Assembly: GCA_025504975.1 (NCBI GenBank) | Contig: JANUWI010000009.1 | Span: forward strand, 1,116,001 to 1,180,000 | Source of the DNA: Plenodomus lindquistii | Taxonomy: Eukaryota; Ascomycota; Dothideomycetes; Pleosporales; Leptosphaeriaceae | DNA length: 64,000 bases | Direction: 5' to 3' | Translations under genes and position numbers: made by a program | Notes under the pieces: model-generated | Told to the model about the DNA's origin: nothing | Databases searched by the model: none | The model's input: the letters and a program-made list of their open reading frames with translations, nothing else | Shown here: piece by piece, positions 23,075 through 34,831 of the stretch | How positions within the stretch are numbered: position 1 is the stretch's first letter | How the letters are laid out: every line of letters starts with the position of its first letter

Positions 23075-24730
23075 AAGGCTTGTGTGTCAAGGGCTCCAGT
23101 GGAGAGCCGTTCCCTGAGAGATGGTCTTGTTGGAGAAGACAGAAATATCGACTTCATGCTTCTGGAGTATGTCGATGGTTGCAAAACCAAATGTATGCTT
23201 CCTATCGGTCTGTCGCTACGACGAAACTCGTATTTATTGAGTCACCAATGTCACTTACACTGGTGACTGGTTACCGTAACCACCACAACACACTAAAGTG
23301 TTACTGAAACTGATCAGATATTACGTGGATTTTTGAGGTGTAGTAGAGATGATCATGTTATCGCTTCTTGTACTTTTGTTATCTTCTTGCTACTGTACTG
23401 GCTCACGCATTGTGCTGTTAACGTTAGACAGGGACACAATAAGAACGAGCTCCTTCGTACCCAGCGCCACAACTGGCAGAGTGCACGTGATGTCAGATGA
23501 GTAAGCCTTGCATTAGCGCGCACGGAAACTTCAGGTCCAAGCTTCCGAGTGCCTTCAACTTTTCGCGTCCGCTCTCCACCCAACTCTTCTCATACACAAA
23601 CACACCTTGCGCGTCTTCCTCAGGCACAAGGAACGCGCAAGGCTGCGCGTCGCAACCTCCATTGGAAACATGATCCTCTACACTAACCGTTGAACCCATC
23701 CGCGCTCGGCCTGCGGATGTGCTTCTGTAGCGCCTTGCGTATAACGGAGTTTTCCGCAGCGCAGTCTCCTTGACTGACCTTTTTGGTACGTTCAATCTTT
23801 CCATCTCAGCCCAGCCTACACCTCTATGATGATAAACAAAGCCAAATTCAAACTAGAGTCTTTGACCTCTCGGGGAATGAAACCTCTTCTTTTGCACGTC
23901 AGTCTGAACGCGACTGCTCTTACAAACCTTGCTTGCGACATATTGCATCGAGTAAAAGCTGACCGCTGAATAGAACTACTACCTGCCTACTACAGCACAG
24001 CTACACACCGGCTCATGCAGTCACTGTCCACAACAAGGAACCAAGGCATCGTGCCTTTCTTCCAAGAGTACGTACCACCCTTCCCTGTTCACCCTCCACC
24101 ACCCTCCAATGATGATCAGTTTGTGCTTTGCACGCTGGAAATTACCGACTCAGGCTTCGGCCGATGCCGATAGACAATGGCTGTTTCTGATATTGTTTGA
24201 ACCACCTATGCCTTCTTCTACATCGTTTAGTAGCATCTTGCTAACATCTGGTGTTCTCAGATCTATCTCGTTCTAGTACATCTTTCGGTACGCTCTTCTC
24301 CCCTTCGACTCCGAGCACACACATTGTGATGATTCCGCACTGGGCACCGACAATTCTTGATGGATATCGCTCATTATGGCAGGCCTAGAAAACCTCGCCG
24401 ACTGATAATGTTGCATTTCCTCGCACAAGGACGCTTCAATTAGCAGGACTATCGCTGATCAAGCAGCAGGATTTACAGTTATATTTTGCTCAAAGACTAC
24501 GCTTGGTAAGTGCTATAATCCTTTACAATAGCCCTGGAAATGAGGAGACCTTTGATGACGAGTCTAATGGGTTCGCCCGGATGACGAGACAAACCAAATT
24601 ATACCATTCATGCCAACTGATCCACCTACAATATGCGCATTCAGCTTCAACATTCGCGAGGAACCATAGCTAATTCGCAACGCAGATGCTCCATTCCCAT
24701 CATGCTACTATTGGTACGCTCCGATCCACA
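23075..24730. other. gene-poor stretch
   Basis: Short frames only. One possible tiny spliced peptide starts at the ATG near 24014, but I could not support it. No repeat or RNA gene recognised. Confidence 0.4.
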
Positions 24731-24916
24731 ATGCCCCTCCGAAATGATGAACCGACGATTACCAAAGACAAGCATATGTCCAAGCTTCGGCGAAGACGAG
24801 AACCGTCATGTCTGATCTGCAACGACCTCGTTGTATGCTTCGCCCCTGGAAGAAGCATCGACTAACTTGTCGGTTAGACGATGACTTGTCGAATTTGCAC
24901 AAATTCCTTTGCATAG
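24731..24916 (+). CDS. possible 46-residue cysteine-paired microprotein
   Basis: Tentative. Exons 24731-24832 and 24878-24916 are joined over a 45-nt intron with GTATGC donor, a GACTAAC branch point and TAG, which is better than expected by chance. The product starts MPLRNDEPTITKDKHMSKL, has a basic RRRRE stretch, then CLIC and CRIC spaced by eight residues, a C-x2-C/C-x2-C pattern that could bind one zinc. It matches no family I know. It could also be the leftover of a larger zinc-finger gene, or chance. Confidence 0.3.
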
Positions 24917-25329
24917 TAAGCCTCCACTTCTTCCGGTTCCTTCTCCCATCAAAAGATGAACATTTAATTTATCACGACGGTCTACCGAGCTACGGCAATG
25001 GTGATAACTGCCTGTGACAGGGCAAGAATCTGATCACTCTCCAATGTTGCACTTTGTTTGCCATTTGTTCGCAAGATCATGTGCTGACCCTGAGACAGAT
25101 TCTAGGAGCTCAATGCCTTGTATAACCTGACTTGCGTAAGCTCGGCGAGAGTCTCGCGGTTGGATTCGTATGCCGTGCTATCGAAATTCATGAAGCAGAT
25201 TGTAGACCAAACATGTTTTCATTGGCTTGATGCAGCCAGCGAACAACTATAGACCTGGACCCTGACGAGAGTAGGGTAACTAACCACTCATGCTCTTACA
25301 CCAACAGTGTCTTGTTTGCACTCCATAGC
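24917..25329. other. intergenic, nothing recognised
   Basis: No coding frame, repeat or RNA gene seen. Confidence 0.45.
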
Positions 25330-25680
25330 TCAATACAATCCAATCGTAATATCTCCACGAATTCGTGCCGTCAGGTGAATCTCTGCCTCCAAATCCAATT
25401 TGATTCCTATCAACAACGCAGCATCCTTTTGCTTGCCGTTGTCATCAACAGGGCCCTTGATGATGCCACCGGCCGGTCTGCTGAGGTTTGCAGATGAAGG
25501 GACGGCACCAACGGTGTTACTGATTTTGCGGCCGCCGCTGGCTTGGCCGTCGCGGTCGCTGTCGGTGTCTGAGGTATAGCCTGTTGGGCGGATGGTAGAG
25601 TCGCTGGGTGGGAAATCAGACAGCTGTTGACTGATAGAGCATTTTGGAAAAGAGGCGAAGGGGACTTACACTGCAGACAT
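25330..25680 (-). CDS. small conserved-looking fungal protein, about 103 aa
   Basis: Minus strand, exon 25680-25670 and main exon 25630-25330 over a 39-nt intron (GTAAGT to TATCAG). A variant using donor GTGTAA at 25671 and the acceptor AACAG at 25624 gives a 49-nt intron and nearly the same protein, so the first four residues are uncertain. The product begins with a Ser/Asp/Pro-rich stretch (DFPPSDSTIRPTGY), then GRKISNTVGAVPSSANLS, and ends in a hydrophobic, beta-like block (KLDLEAEIHLTARIRGDITI) of the kind that ends several small fungal proteins of unknown function. No signal peptide or membrane segment. I cannot name a role; the C-terminal block may mediate self-association or lipid contact, which is speculation. 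Confidence 0.7.
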
Positions 25681-26563
25681 GTCGAAGGTCTAAAAATGGA
25701 TAAGAGGAGGAGTGTGTTGTGACTACGTAGAGCCGCGAGCGAATGAGACCGACAGTGATATTGGCGTTGGTAAAATGTAATCCAGAAAAGTATTAAACTC
25801 GAATTCGATAAAAACAACAACACAAGGGGGGCTCCAGGCCGTAATGATTATCCGTTTTTGGTCTTTTGAATAGCGAGAAAGCAGATCGACTGTTCTGTCC
25901 CTTTTTCAATCCTACCTTCCCACTGCCCTTTATGTATCCCGTCGTCGTCCCACCTGCCAGACACAACAACGTACTGCAAGGGGGGCATTGGCATGGGCAT
26001 TGTGTTTGAGGCGCGCATCCTCATCGTTCGAGTATCGTATGGATGCACATCCTGAGGCTAGAACTTCGCCCGCCGTGATGATCGGTGGAGTGGAGTGGAG
26101 ACGCATGGTTGTGCTGGGGGAGTGGAACCACGTGCAGATGAAACGACTCGGGGGTAGGGGGGTGCGGAACGAGATGTCTCAAGATGGGTTGGGGAAGGGG
26201 ATGTCGGGTGAGTATCACACCATCTGTCGAGATGCAGTTTTGAGCCGGAATTTGGGGAGGCAGGAGGTTGTATGGGTTGCTGTTACAGGGGGGGTTGGGG
26301 AAAGGGTGCGAGCTGGGTAGTGTGGGTGCGAGGATCTGTGGGAATGGGATATGGATGACTACTGAATGCGAAGATCTTGGATTTTGGCAGTCTGGAGTAG
26401 ATTCTTTGATGTTCCTCGATTGTGAGAGTGGTTGATTCATCAATACCACACGATGCAGCATTGCGAGATCCAGAGTACACTATGAATTATACGCCCACAT
26501 GAACCTACCCCCTGAAACGCACACACACAAACCCTTCCCACTCCATTCTTCCCACCCCCAAAA
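25681..26563. other. intergenic between two divergent genes
   Basis: Promoter region of the small minus-strand gene and of the gene at 26564. Overlapping antisense frames near 26000-26460 are incoherent. Confidence 0.5.
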
Positions 26564-28489
26564 ATGGTCCTCTCAATCCTCATCGCCACAATAACCGCCC
26601 CCGGCCTCCTAGGAAGCCAAGAAGCAATCCGACAATCCCAATCCAAAGACAAGCGCGAAGAACACCGCGCCCGCCGCTGCAACCTAATCGCAACCTGCAT
26701 AAAACCCTCCCATTCAAGCCGGATCCTCAACGGCCGCCCCATCGTTCTACGCAACAACCGCCTCTGGATCGACACGGGCGCTGAAAACGGCGAACCCCTC
26801 GGCCACGCCTACGCAGGATACTACCTCCCGTACCCCGACTCCTCACACGAAGGCCTCGTAACCACAATCACAGACGTCGCGCCCATAATGAACTGGGTGT
26901 ATATTGATCGCTCAACGCACCAAGTGCGGTACGGTGTGCGTGCGGATGCGCAGCCCAACCTCACAGGCCCGTTTGATTGCACGAGGCAGGACCGCAGACT
27001 CACGTTTGATGGGTGGGAGGGGTGGTGTGCGGTGGAAGAAATACCTGGGTTGTGGGCGCTGTATTTTGATGTTGATGATGATGGGTTGAGGGGGGTGGTG
27101 GGGGAGGGGAAGAAGGTGTTGGAGGTGGAGTTGTGGAGGAAGGAGAAGAGGTTTGTTAAGGAGGGGGAGGCGAGGATGCAGGATCAGACGACGACGAGGA
27201 AGGTGAGTGTTGAGGGGGATCAACCAGTTGATGAGCCGCTTGGTAAGGAGAAGGTGGTGGTGAATCCGGGGGTTGCGGGGGAGAAGGGAGGGAAGGGGGA
27301 AGGGGATTGGGGGTGGAAGCCGATGAAGATTCCGAAGAGTATTTTTGAGGATCCGCCGCCGATGGTTGCGCCGCTTGTTTTTCGAGCCAGGACGCCGCCG
27401 CCTGCTTATTCTCCTGAGGATCATGATGAGAAGAAAGATCAAGATGGGACGAGCGGAGATTTGCCTACAGAAGTCACGAAGGAGGGTGCGCAGCCAGAGC
27501 TATCGTATTCCGAGACCAGTATAACGTCTGCTCTCAGTGGCCCTCCAAGACCTGCAAAGCCAGTGGTCAATGTCTCTCCAATACCCCTCGCTGTACCAGC
27601 GAAAACTAGCCCAGGGACTGAGAAGCGAACGACGCCGAAGAGGAGCAGTGGCACAAAAGCGTTGGCGCAGGCCCAGAAGTTTGAAGCTCTGGCTGCTGGA
27701 AGGACGTTCACAGATGAAGTCGGACAGAAAGATGTTCGAGGGCCAACACCTGAAAACAAAGAGCTTAAATATGCATCATCCGAGTACTCCAACGATGGAC
27801 AAGAAGCGAGCGGAAATCCTCAGCCGAGGCGGCCGTCCTCTCCTACACCGCCACCACTTACTTTGGCGAAGCCCAAAGAAGAGCTACGGACAGTAGAGCG
27901 ATCGAATCTGGCAACGAAGAATGAAGTCGTAGGAGGCACCAAAGATCCAGCGATCTTCTCAGGACCGTCTAGAAATGAAAGGGGACCAGAGCAAGCGCGC
28001 CGTCCGACTATAACACGACAGCCATCACAGTCGGTAAGACCTACACAGTCAATCCCTTCACGCACTCCACAACCTAGGAAAGATCCCATACCACAAAGAA
28101 AGCGATCGTCATCAGAGCAACCATATCTCAAAACCGCTTCACCAAGTCGTTCGCCCAGCAACGTAGCATCGCGAACCGCCAGTCAGCCAGCCCGTACAAC
28201 CCTAGCGAGAACCATGACTACCGGCACCGGAAACCGAGGTATGGCCAATAGAATTGCTGATAAGAGGGAAGAGTCGAGGCCGATGCGTGGACGGTCGAAT
28301 ACACTGCGGAATGGTAGTCGAGGTGTGACGGAGAGGAAAACAACATCTGCGCTGTTTAGGGAAATTGATGATTTGGTTAGTCAAGATACACAGGGACCTG
28401 GGGTTAATGGTAGTGGTGGTGGTGGTAGTGGATCCCGTGGGGATAATTCACGGAGACCTGACGATGGAGGCAAGGCGAGGTGGAAATGA
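26564..28489 (+). CDS. conserved fungal protein of unknown function with disordered C-terminal half
   Basis: A single exon of 641 codons plus stop; ATG preceded by AAAA. The N-terminal third (residues about 1-215) is compact and looks conserved: LGSQEAIRQSQSKDKREEHR, CNLIATC, GHAYAGYYLPYPDSSHEG, then MNWVYIDRSTHQVRYGVRAD and a WEGWCAVEEIPGLWALYFDV block. From about residue 215 it becomes Pro/Ser/Lys rich and disordered (PPPAYSPEDHDEKKDQ, RTPQPRKDPIPQRKRS), ending in a Gly-rich tail. No signal peptide, membrane helix or enzymatic motif was recognised. The two-part design, folded head plus long disordered tail, suggests a scaffold or regulatory protein, which is inference. Confidence 0.88.
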   Translation: MVLSILIATITAPGLLGSQEAIRQSQSKDKREEHRARRCNLIATCIKPSHSSRILNGRPIVLRNNRLWIDTGAENGEPLGHAYAGYYLPYPDSSHEGLVTTITDVAPIMNWVYIDRSTHQVRYGVRADAQPNLTGPFDCTRQDRRLTFDGWEGWCAVEEIPGLWALYFDVDDDGLRGVVGEGKKVLEVELWRKEKRFVKEGEARMQDQTTTRKVSVEGDQPVDEPLGKEKVVVNPGVAGEKGGKGEGDWGWKPMKIPKSIFEDPPPMVAPLVFRARTPPPAYSPEDHDEKKDQDGTSGDLPTEVTKEGAQPELSYSETSITSALSGPPRPAKPVVNVSPIPLAVPAKTSPGTEKRTTPKRSSGTKALAQAQKFEALAAGRTFTDEVGQKDVRGPTPENKELKYASSEYSNDGQEASGNPQPRRPSSPTPPPLTLAKPKEELRTVERSNLATKNEVVGGTKDPAIFSGPSRNERGPEQARRPTITRQPSQSVRPTQSIPSRTPQPRKDPIPQRKRSSSEQPYLKTASPSRSPSNVASRTASQPARTTLARTMTTGTGNRGMANRIADKREESRPMRGRSNTLRNGSRGVTERKTTSALFREIDDLVSQDTQGPGVNGSGGGGSGSRGDNSRRPDDGGKARWK

Positions 28490-29224
28490 GATGAACGTGA
28501 ATGGCACGATCGTGCGTAAACAGATTCCCTGCAACTCGCAAAAATTCATTACAGAAGTGATGGTTCATGCTGTTATGAAGACAAAGTTGAAGTCCTGAAT
28601 GCCAACATCTCGCGTCGACCTTCAGCTGGATGTGGTAAGAGCTGGGAAGGCGGCTGCATGTGAAGCTAACTTGAGTTGGCGTTGCCCATGAACGCGCTAA
28701 CATTAACCGTCTGCGCGAGCCACCTCCTTTCTTGCATGCTCTTATGGACAGATCCAGACCGCTATGCAATACCCACAAGTTCCCCAGATTCTGGCGTGCT
28801 TATTTGCAGGGACCTGCATCTTATTGCCTCTTTGTGTGCATACTCGCTTCAAAATGTGAAACCCGACCCACCATCGACTGATCCGGTCCAAGCCGTGACA
28901 TGCTTCAGCATCTGTATCGGAGTGGACTTCGAGATGTCGCAACGGCGAAGAATATCACGCGACGGAGAAAGCATGCAGGTGCCGCTGTTGAAGGTCAAGC
29001 TTATTGTGCAATATGCGGTATGCCTCCAAGCAAGGATGTCAATAGGAGCAGGTCTTTGATTCATACCTTGCCTGACCTTGCAAGCCAGTCAGTCTAGGCA
29101 GTGAACTTCACCCTTACCATTCAGAGTAGACAATTTGTTCGACAGTACAAGCTTGCTCCAAAACAAGTCCTGACCATTTGCCCTACCCTACATACATCGA
29201 AAGGTTGTTCGACGCATATCACAA
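28490..29224. other. intergenic, nothing recognised
   Basis: 3' flank of the previous gene and promoter of the next. Short frames only. Confidence 0.5.
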
Positions 29225-30459
29225 ATGGACGCATCTACGCGGTTATACCAACGATTGGCGGAGATTCCAGAAGATCCAGAGGATCCTGAAAGCCTAGCAG
29301 ATCTCATTGTGTGCGCGTTCGGAGCATTCGAGCGATACTTCATCTGCTGGAAGACCAAAGGCGGCGACTTCAGGCAGGGTAGGCATTTTCTCAATATCGC
29401 CAAAGGATTGAACTAATTTGCCCAGATGGTCACGACCTTCCGCCTGCGCTCAGGGACTGGCTCTATCCAAGGGATGGAACAACGCGCGACTTCCCCTCTC
29501 TACAAGTGGTATTTGGCCGAGGCGAAGAGTACTTTGCCTCGGACAAGAACGGCAAGTTAGAGTTCAAGGAGCCGGAGGCGAAGAAGCCAGTAGAAGATGA
29601 AGACAGGATTGACCGCAGGGCGTTGAGGAGATCACGAACTGTCTCTTTCCTACGACCTTTGTCAGAGACCAGCGTGAAGTCCGATGCAACAAGCGCAGAT
29701 TCCCTCTCCAGCAGAGAGTCCCGATCGTCATCAGTGTCTTCACAGCGAGCTTCGCGACCACCAAGCCTTTCATATTCTCGAACGAATTCTGACGTTTCGT
29801 TCCTGTCGCGATCAAACTCGCGGCCACCTAGCATACCTTCGTCACACACGCGAGCACAATCCTCCTTTGGTTCCCAATGGACTACGTTAGACGAAGAATC
29901 AGCCGCGCAAAAGAGCCCGGGCACAAGGGACAATACCACAGACTCTGCTGTTGGTGATTTGGTAGCAAAGGAAGTCATCACGGAAACGTATGTTCAACAA
30001 CCCGCACTGGACATCGACAGGATACAGCGAAAGAGCCCGTCACGTGAGAAAGCTCCAAGAAGCTTCATCAACGCATTGAGATCCAAGGCAGACTCACCCA
30101 TCCAATCGACTCCGCCATGTACGTGTGGCTGTCATGTGTCATCGGCCTCTCAGGCTACCCGACCTGCATATGCCAATGCCAGCGTCCAGACCGATCCAAC
30201 GCCCTCGCCTCCCCGCACTGCGTTGCGCATCGACACTACAACGCCGCTGATGTGGCCCTCTCGGGATAGCTCCAGCGCCGTATCGCAAGAGCTGGACTAC
30301 CCGGAGATAGAAGCGAATCCCCTCATTGTCGGGAGGTCGTTAGATTACTTTAGCAAACCGAATTACCAGCTCGGAGATAGCCTTGTATTTGGATATCATG
30401 ATCCACAGCCACACTTCTTTCAGTTTCAGGATGAGTTTGGAGACGAGGCTTTACAATAA
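29225..30459 (+). CDS. conserved fungal protein of unknown function, Ser/Arg-rich
   Basis: Exons 29225-29378 and 29426-30459 (intron 47 nt) encode 395 aa. The N-terminus (about 1-105) is folded-looking: YQRLAEIPEDPEDPESLADL, GAFERYFICWKTKGGD, then after the intron DGHDLPPALRDWLYPRDGTT, which ends in an acidic/basic helix. A long SR/SRP-rich segment follows (SSRESRSSSVSSQRASRPPS), a likely phosphorylation target, then a CTCGCH cysteine cluster near residue 280. The final 50 residues are more ordered and aromatic (LDYFSKPNYQLGDSLVFGYH). I do not recognise a named family. Confidence 0.86.
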
Positions 30460-30712
30460 CTATTAATTTTCTCTCTTCGATCCATCGCCTGCTTGAAAAA
30501 TCTTACGCGGTTGATCTTATTCCATTGGAATCTGCCTCGTGGACCGATGACAGCTCATTGAGCTGCAAGGCTGAGAACGCCTCGCGAGACAGCCCATTTG
30601 ATTCGCTCTACTGAAGCGAGCAGTCGCAGCATGCTGCGCCCCATTTAGTAGGCCCATTACCCCCAGGAATTTTGTTGACTGATTCTCTCCTCAACACATC
30701 GCAACGCCAAAT

Positions 30713-33700
30713 ATGGCAGAAGTAGCCAGCACGGTTTTTGGCATCGTCTCCCTCTCTATCCAGCTCTACGATAAGCTCTCGAAGTACACACACGGTGTCA
30801 GAGATGCGGAGACAAAAGCAAATCAGATCACCGCGGAACTGGACAGCCTTGTCGACCTGCTCGAGTTGCTAGACACGATTGTCAACAAGCAGCACAAGAC
30901 CGTTGCAGCCTCATACACTCACACGAGCATCAACGAGTGCGCTGCTGCTATTCAGAAAATACGAGACGAGCTTGGGGGGTTTCCCGCATCGACAGGCTCA
31001 AAGTTTGAGCCGAAGAAATGGATCAAACGTCTGACCTATCCATTCAAAGAGGCGGATGTGACGTATTGGAAGAACGTCCTGAACAGCATACAGCAAAACT
31101 TGCAAATCACCCTGCTTGCACTACAAACGTAGGCTCTTCGCCCATGAAGAAGTCGTACAATGGAAAGCTGACAAATAGCAGCGACTTGCAGCGAACACAA
31201 TTTGAGGCTCTGCAATCACAGATAAGTCAAGCATCGCTATTGAGCGCAAATGGGATCCAGGCGATTTTGGAAGAACAACGAAACCTATACCATGCTGCCG
31301 CTCTACGTTCCGACACCAGTCCTGAGCTCATCGGATCAAGTAACCCCTCTACTACAGTGTGTTTGGGTTCAGAAGCCGTTGCAACACTGCACGCGCAGAA
31401 CGACAAGTTCCATAGCTACGCCGTAACCCCGATATCTGCGTCGCGATTGGGCAAAGAACTAGTCGAGTTTCAAGATTCCGTTGAAAGTACGCGAAAGGTC
31501 TTACGCCAGACGAGAAAGATGGTACGGTCTTCGAATCTTTGCACATGCCGTAACATAGGCAACGCAAAAGTCTTCTCGCGCCGACCCTTCTATCTATCAC
31601 GAACAGAGTTTCATACTCACAGTAGATACTGCAGGTTTTGGCTACCCGAGAACTACGCTGCAAAGATCCAGTTTGGCTTGGTCTTGTGCTGGGTTGCATT
31701 GGGCCTAAAGCTACACATATTGTGTGCATTAACGATAGGAAGAGCATCTCTGCCTTTTGCATCCAGCAAACTCATATGTCAAAGAATCGTCGACGAGACC
31801 ACATCACCAGCTTTCAACTTTCTTGCATCAATAAGCAGTGATGATAGACCGCCTGTGCAGCGTCGTGCCGGCCCAAGTGAGCTAGCAGCGTTGTTCCGTA
31901 CAAGGCAAGCTTCGCCGCATGAGCGATTACCTAATGGCCAGACTCTACTTCATGCAAGTATCACATTAGTGACTCTGGGAACAGATTAGCTGACACAAAG
32001 ACTGCAGTTTTTGTGCAAGAGAATCACGACATTCATCTGGTCCATGCAGCCTGCTGAAGTAAAGTATTTCCACACGATCTTTGATTACCTTGTTTTTTAC
32101 ATGGACCGCACAGCCCTGGAGACCGATGATGACGGAAAGTAGGTGATTCGAAGATGGAGAATGCCATATCACTGACCGTAATTACAGCACTTCTGTGGAC
32201 TTGTTATTGAGTGCGACCGATCCTGTTGACCACACCTGGAACACTTTAGTCGCGAATCTACTACATCAGCATGAACTGCAGATCTCTTTGAATTGTCATC
32301 CAGATGGAGTTTCCGATAGCTATGGATCATGGGTTGAGATTCCATTTTCGAACTATCCAAACCCTTTCCTGAACATCGACGAAGTTACGACAATGATATT
32401 ATTGAGATCAGATCGTGACCTCCTTGCATATGCGCATGGGAGTCGCTCAGAAGATCTTTCGAAAACGGGATCCTCTTCAAGATTATACAAGATGGCCACT
32501 CGAATGGGTTGGGTACAGGGCTGCGAGATCCTTCGCGATTCTGGACTCAGCTACATGCCTCGAGGCGATGTTCACAGACGAGGACGATCTGCAACACCGG
32601 ATCCTTTTTTGTTTGACGCGATAGAGTCGCGAAACCCTCAGATGGTGTGCTTTTGGCTGGCTGTCCGAGATGATGACGACCAGGCTTTCTTCGGCGATCA
32701 TCTCGCCTTCATTGGAAGTCCGGAGTCAGCATTCATATATGCCTCGGAGTCTTACCCCGAGAACACCATCGCGACCATATTACTCTCCTATCTTTTGGAT
32801 CAAAGGGCACGAATCATGCAGCAGGTCAACGACAATGTACGTGTGAACCGAATCTGTCCGCTGGGTTCAAAAACCGTGCTTGATGCGCATGCTGCTTGCT
32901 CACTACAAAATCTCCGCAACGAAGGCATCACGGTGTCAATAAACCTACAACCCCCAGGAAAGAGCGTCTACAATGACAGAAGACTCTATATGGAGCAACC
33001 CATGGTAGTCCGACAGCCACAAGATAATTTGCGCACTTTCCAAATGCTGTACGATGCCGGCTTCCAGGAAATCGCGGAACACCATTTCACTTGCGAAAGG
33101 GGTACGTACTGCTCGCCCTTCATGTTCGCCATCACAAGTTATCGGCGGCGAGATCCAAGTATTGACTCAGTGTCGAAATTCTTCGATATCATAGAATGGT
33201 TCCTGGCCCATGGAGCGAGCCTGAGTGAACGCTGGCCTGGCTCGGATTCCACCGCTTCGCATTGTATTGGCGCAAAAACGGCAATTCTCACCTGGGCAAG
33301 ACCGCTCAACACAGCACAAACAAGCAAAGTGGCTGCGATCTTTCGAGATAGACGAGTTGATACTTGCCATTGTAGCTGTAGTACTAGCGGATGTGTAAGC
33401 TTCACGTCATATTGGAAGGCGTTGTATCGCTTTGACGTGGGCTATATAGACAGTGTTGCTGAACTGATGAGGCCGCTTCATGGAAACGCAGTCCGGCCAT
33501 CGAGTCACCGTAGAATTGGACGGCGGGAGCTAGAGAATGTTGTTCGCTGCGTCGCTGCAGCTACATGCATACAAGGAACTCGATGGATCATTACAGACCT
33601 TATTCGAGTGCTCGTCTTCTCACTTTTGGGTATACGTCACACATGCTGCAACCTCGAGAAGGTCGAACACCTGGGGGCGCCGAACTTTTCTCGCCAGCCT

Positions 33701-33967
33701 CTACCAAGGTATACCCCGGAGAGGATTGAGAAGAACAGGATCGAAGATGAACAGCTTCTTGAGATCTTGGAAGACGTAGTCCCCAGATTCAGTATGGAGT
33801 ATGATATGCGCGGAGTCAGTCTTCTACATTTTGTTGATACTTATCTCTTACCGGAGATGCAGATGGTGCTTGATCAACTGAAGGACGAGGGTGTGCGTCG
33901 GTGCGACAATCGTGGTGCTAATTTAGATAATGTGGCGGGCTTATGCCTCGCACAGCCTACCTCGTAG
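30713..33967 (+). CDS. STAND-type N-terminal domain with ankyrin-like C-terminal region
   Basis: Exons 30713-31128, 31182-31953, 32008-32138 and 32188-33967 give 1032 aa. Residues 1-95 (AEVASTVFGIVSLSIQLYDK) match the helical N-terminal domain that begins fungal STAND/NLR proteins. A coiled linker follows, then a cysteine-bearing block (CTCRNIGNAKVFSRRPF) and a bridge ending in SPHERLPNGQTLLH, the usual start of ankyrin repeats in this fungal family. The rest is degenerate ankyrin-like sequence including CHCSCSTSGC, a Cys-rich signature common near the C-terminus of these proteins. No P-loop NTPase was found, so it is not a full STAND switch. The intron at 31954-32007 begins GCAAGT and ends CAG; only this choice keeps the frame open. 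Such proteins are linked to non-self recognition in fungi; a role here is inferred. Confidence 0.85.
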
Positions 33968-34498
33968 GTGTAAGCGGCAAATGATAGATCTGCAATCCTG
34001 CGTCGCCCGCTTGGGGGCATTGGTGCATGTGCCAAGCAGAACCTGAACCTGTCATGTGCAGCAACCGCCATGACGATCAAGTGCTCAGCAAGACCACGCT
34101 TTCTACACGACTTCCACATCACTCGCAGAATATGCAGAGAAATGCATGGATTGAATCTAACTCTCGCTCCCTTCCAGCCGCGCACCACGACGTTGACCTG
34201 TCCAGGATGAATCACGTCATCAACTGCCTTAGGTTGGAGCCTCCGATTCGGCTTCCATGTTATCTCCATGACTGGGGAATCCCGACATCTCCGCAATTCG
34301 ACGGATGTTCAGAAAGGCAAGTCGATACCCGTCCTGTAGAGATTGTGATATCATTGAAATGATATTAAGACTCGTTACTAATTCAACGCTCAATATGATG
34401 AGCTTACACTATGCAGCAATTTCCAATCAGCTGTGTTTCCGCAACATGAAACCATACAAATATTAGCATCTCCGCAATGGTCGGTGTATCATGCGCTT
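33968..34498. other. intergenic, nothing recognised
   Basis: Short frames only. It could hold an undetected first exon of the small cysteine-rich gene. Confidence 0.4.
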
Positions 34499-34831
34499 AT
34501 GCCGCGTCTAAATACAGCCATTTGGATGAGCATCCTTGCGCAGAGCCAAGCTTTATCCACATTGAACGTTGCAAATACTAGGATTCGAAGAGGGGGTACA
34601 CCGTGCACCGCCTTACTACAGCAACTACCTGGGTGGCTCGGCTTTGTTGACCCCTCAGTGAATCCGCGAAGGCAACTGCGAACACAGCCTGTACCCAAGA
34701 TAACCGAAGCTCGGAAGGAGGCAGTTTGGTATTGTTGCTTGTGTGGTGACGGCCCGATGGGAGCTTGGCAAACTTTCTGTGTGCAGTGCGGGCATGGAGC
34801 TTGCTCATCTTGTTCCGTCGACTATATCTAA
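34499..34831 (+). CDS. small cysteine-rich fungal protein, 110 aa
   Basis: The frame from the ATG at 34499 gives 110 aa; the frame is open further upstream but without an ATG, so a missing 5' exon is possible. The C-terminal 34 residues (WYCCLCGDGPMGAWQ, then CVQCGHGACSSCSVDY) carry paired cysteines, C-x2-C three times, plus His. This is a recurrent small fungal zinc-binding signature, often in short stand-alone proteins. It lies 530 bp after the STAND-like gene and in the same direction. No function is known to me; zinc binding is inferred from the cysteine spacing. Confidence 0.7.
   Translation: MPRLNTAIWMSILAQSQALSTLNVANTRIRRGGTPCTALLQQLPGWLGFVDPSVNPRRQLRTQPVPKITEARKEAVWYCCLCGDGPMGAWQTFCVQCGHGACSSCSVDYI

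Noticed and set aside
24014..24179. Possible 30-residue spliced peptide
   Set aside because: A donor and acceptor can be drawn, but the peptide has no features and the branch point is poor.
34433..34498. Upstream extension of the small cysteine-rich protein
   Set aside because: The frame is open, but begins with GTG and holds no ATG, so only the part from 34499 is annotated.
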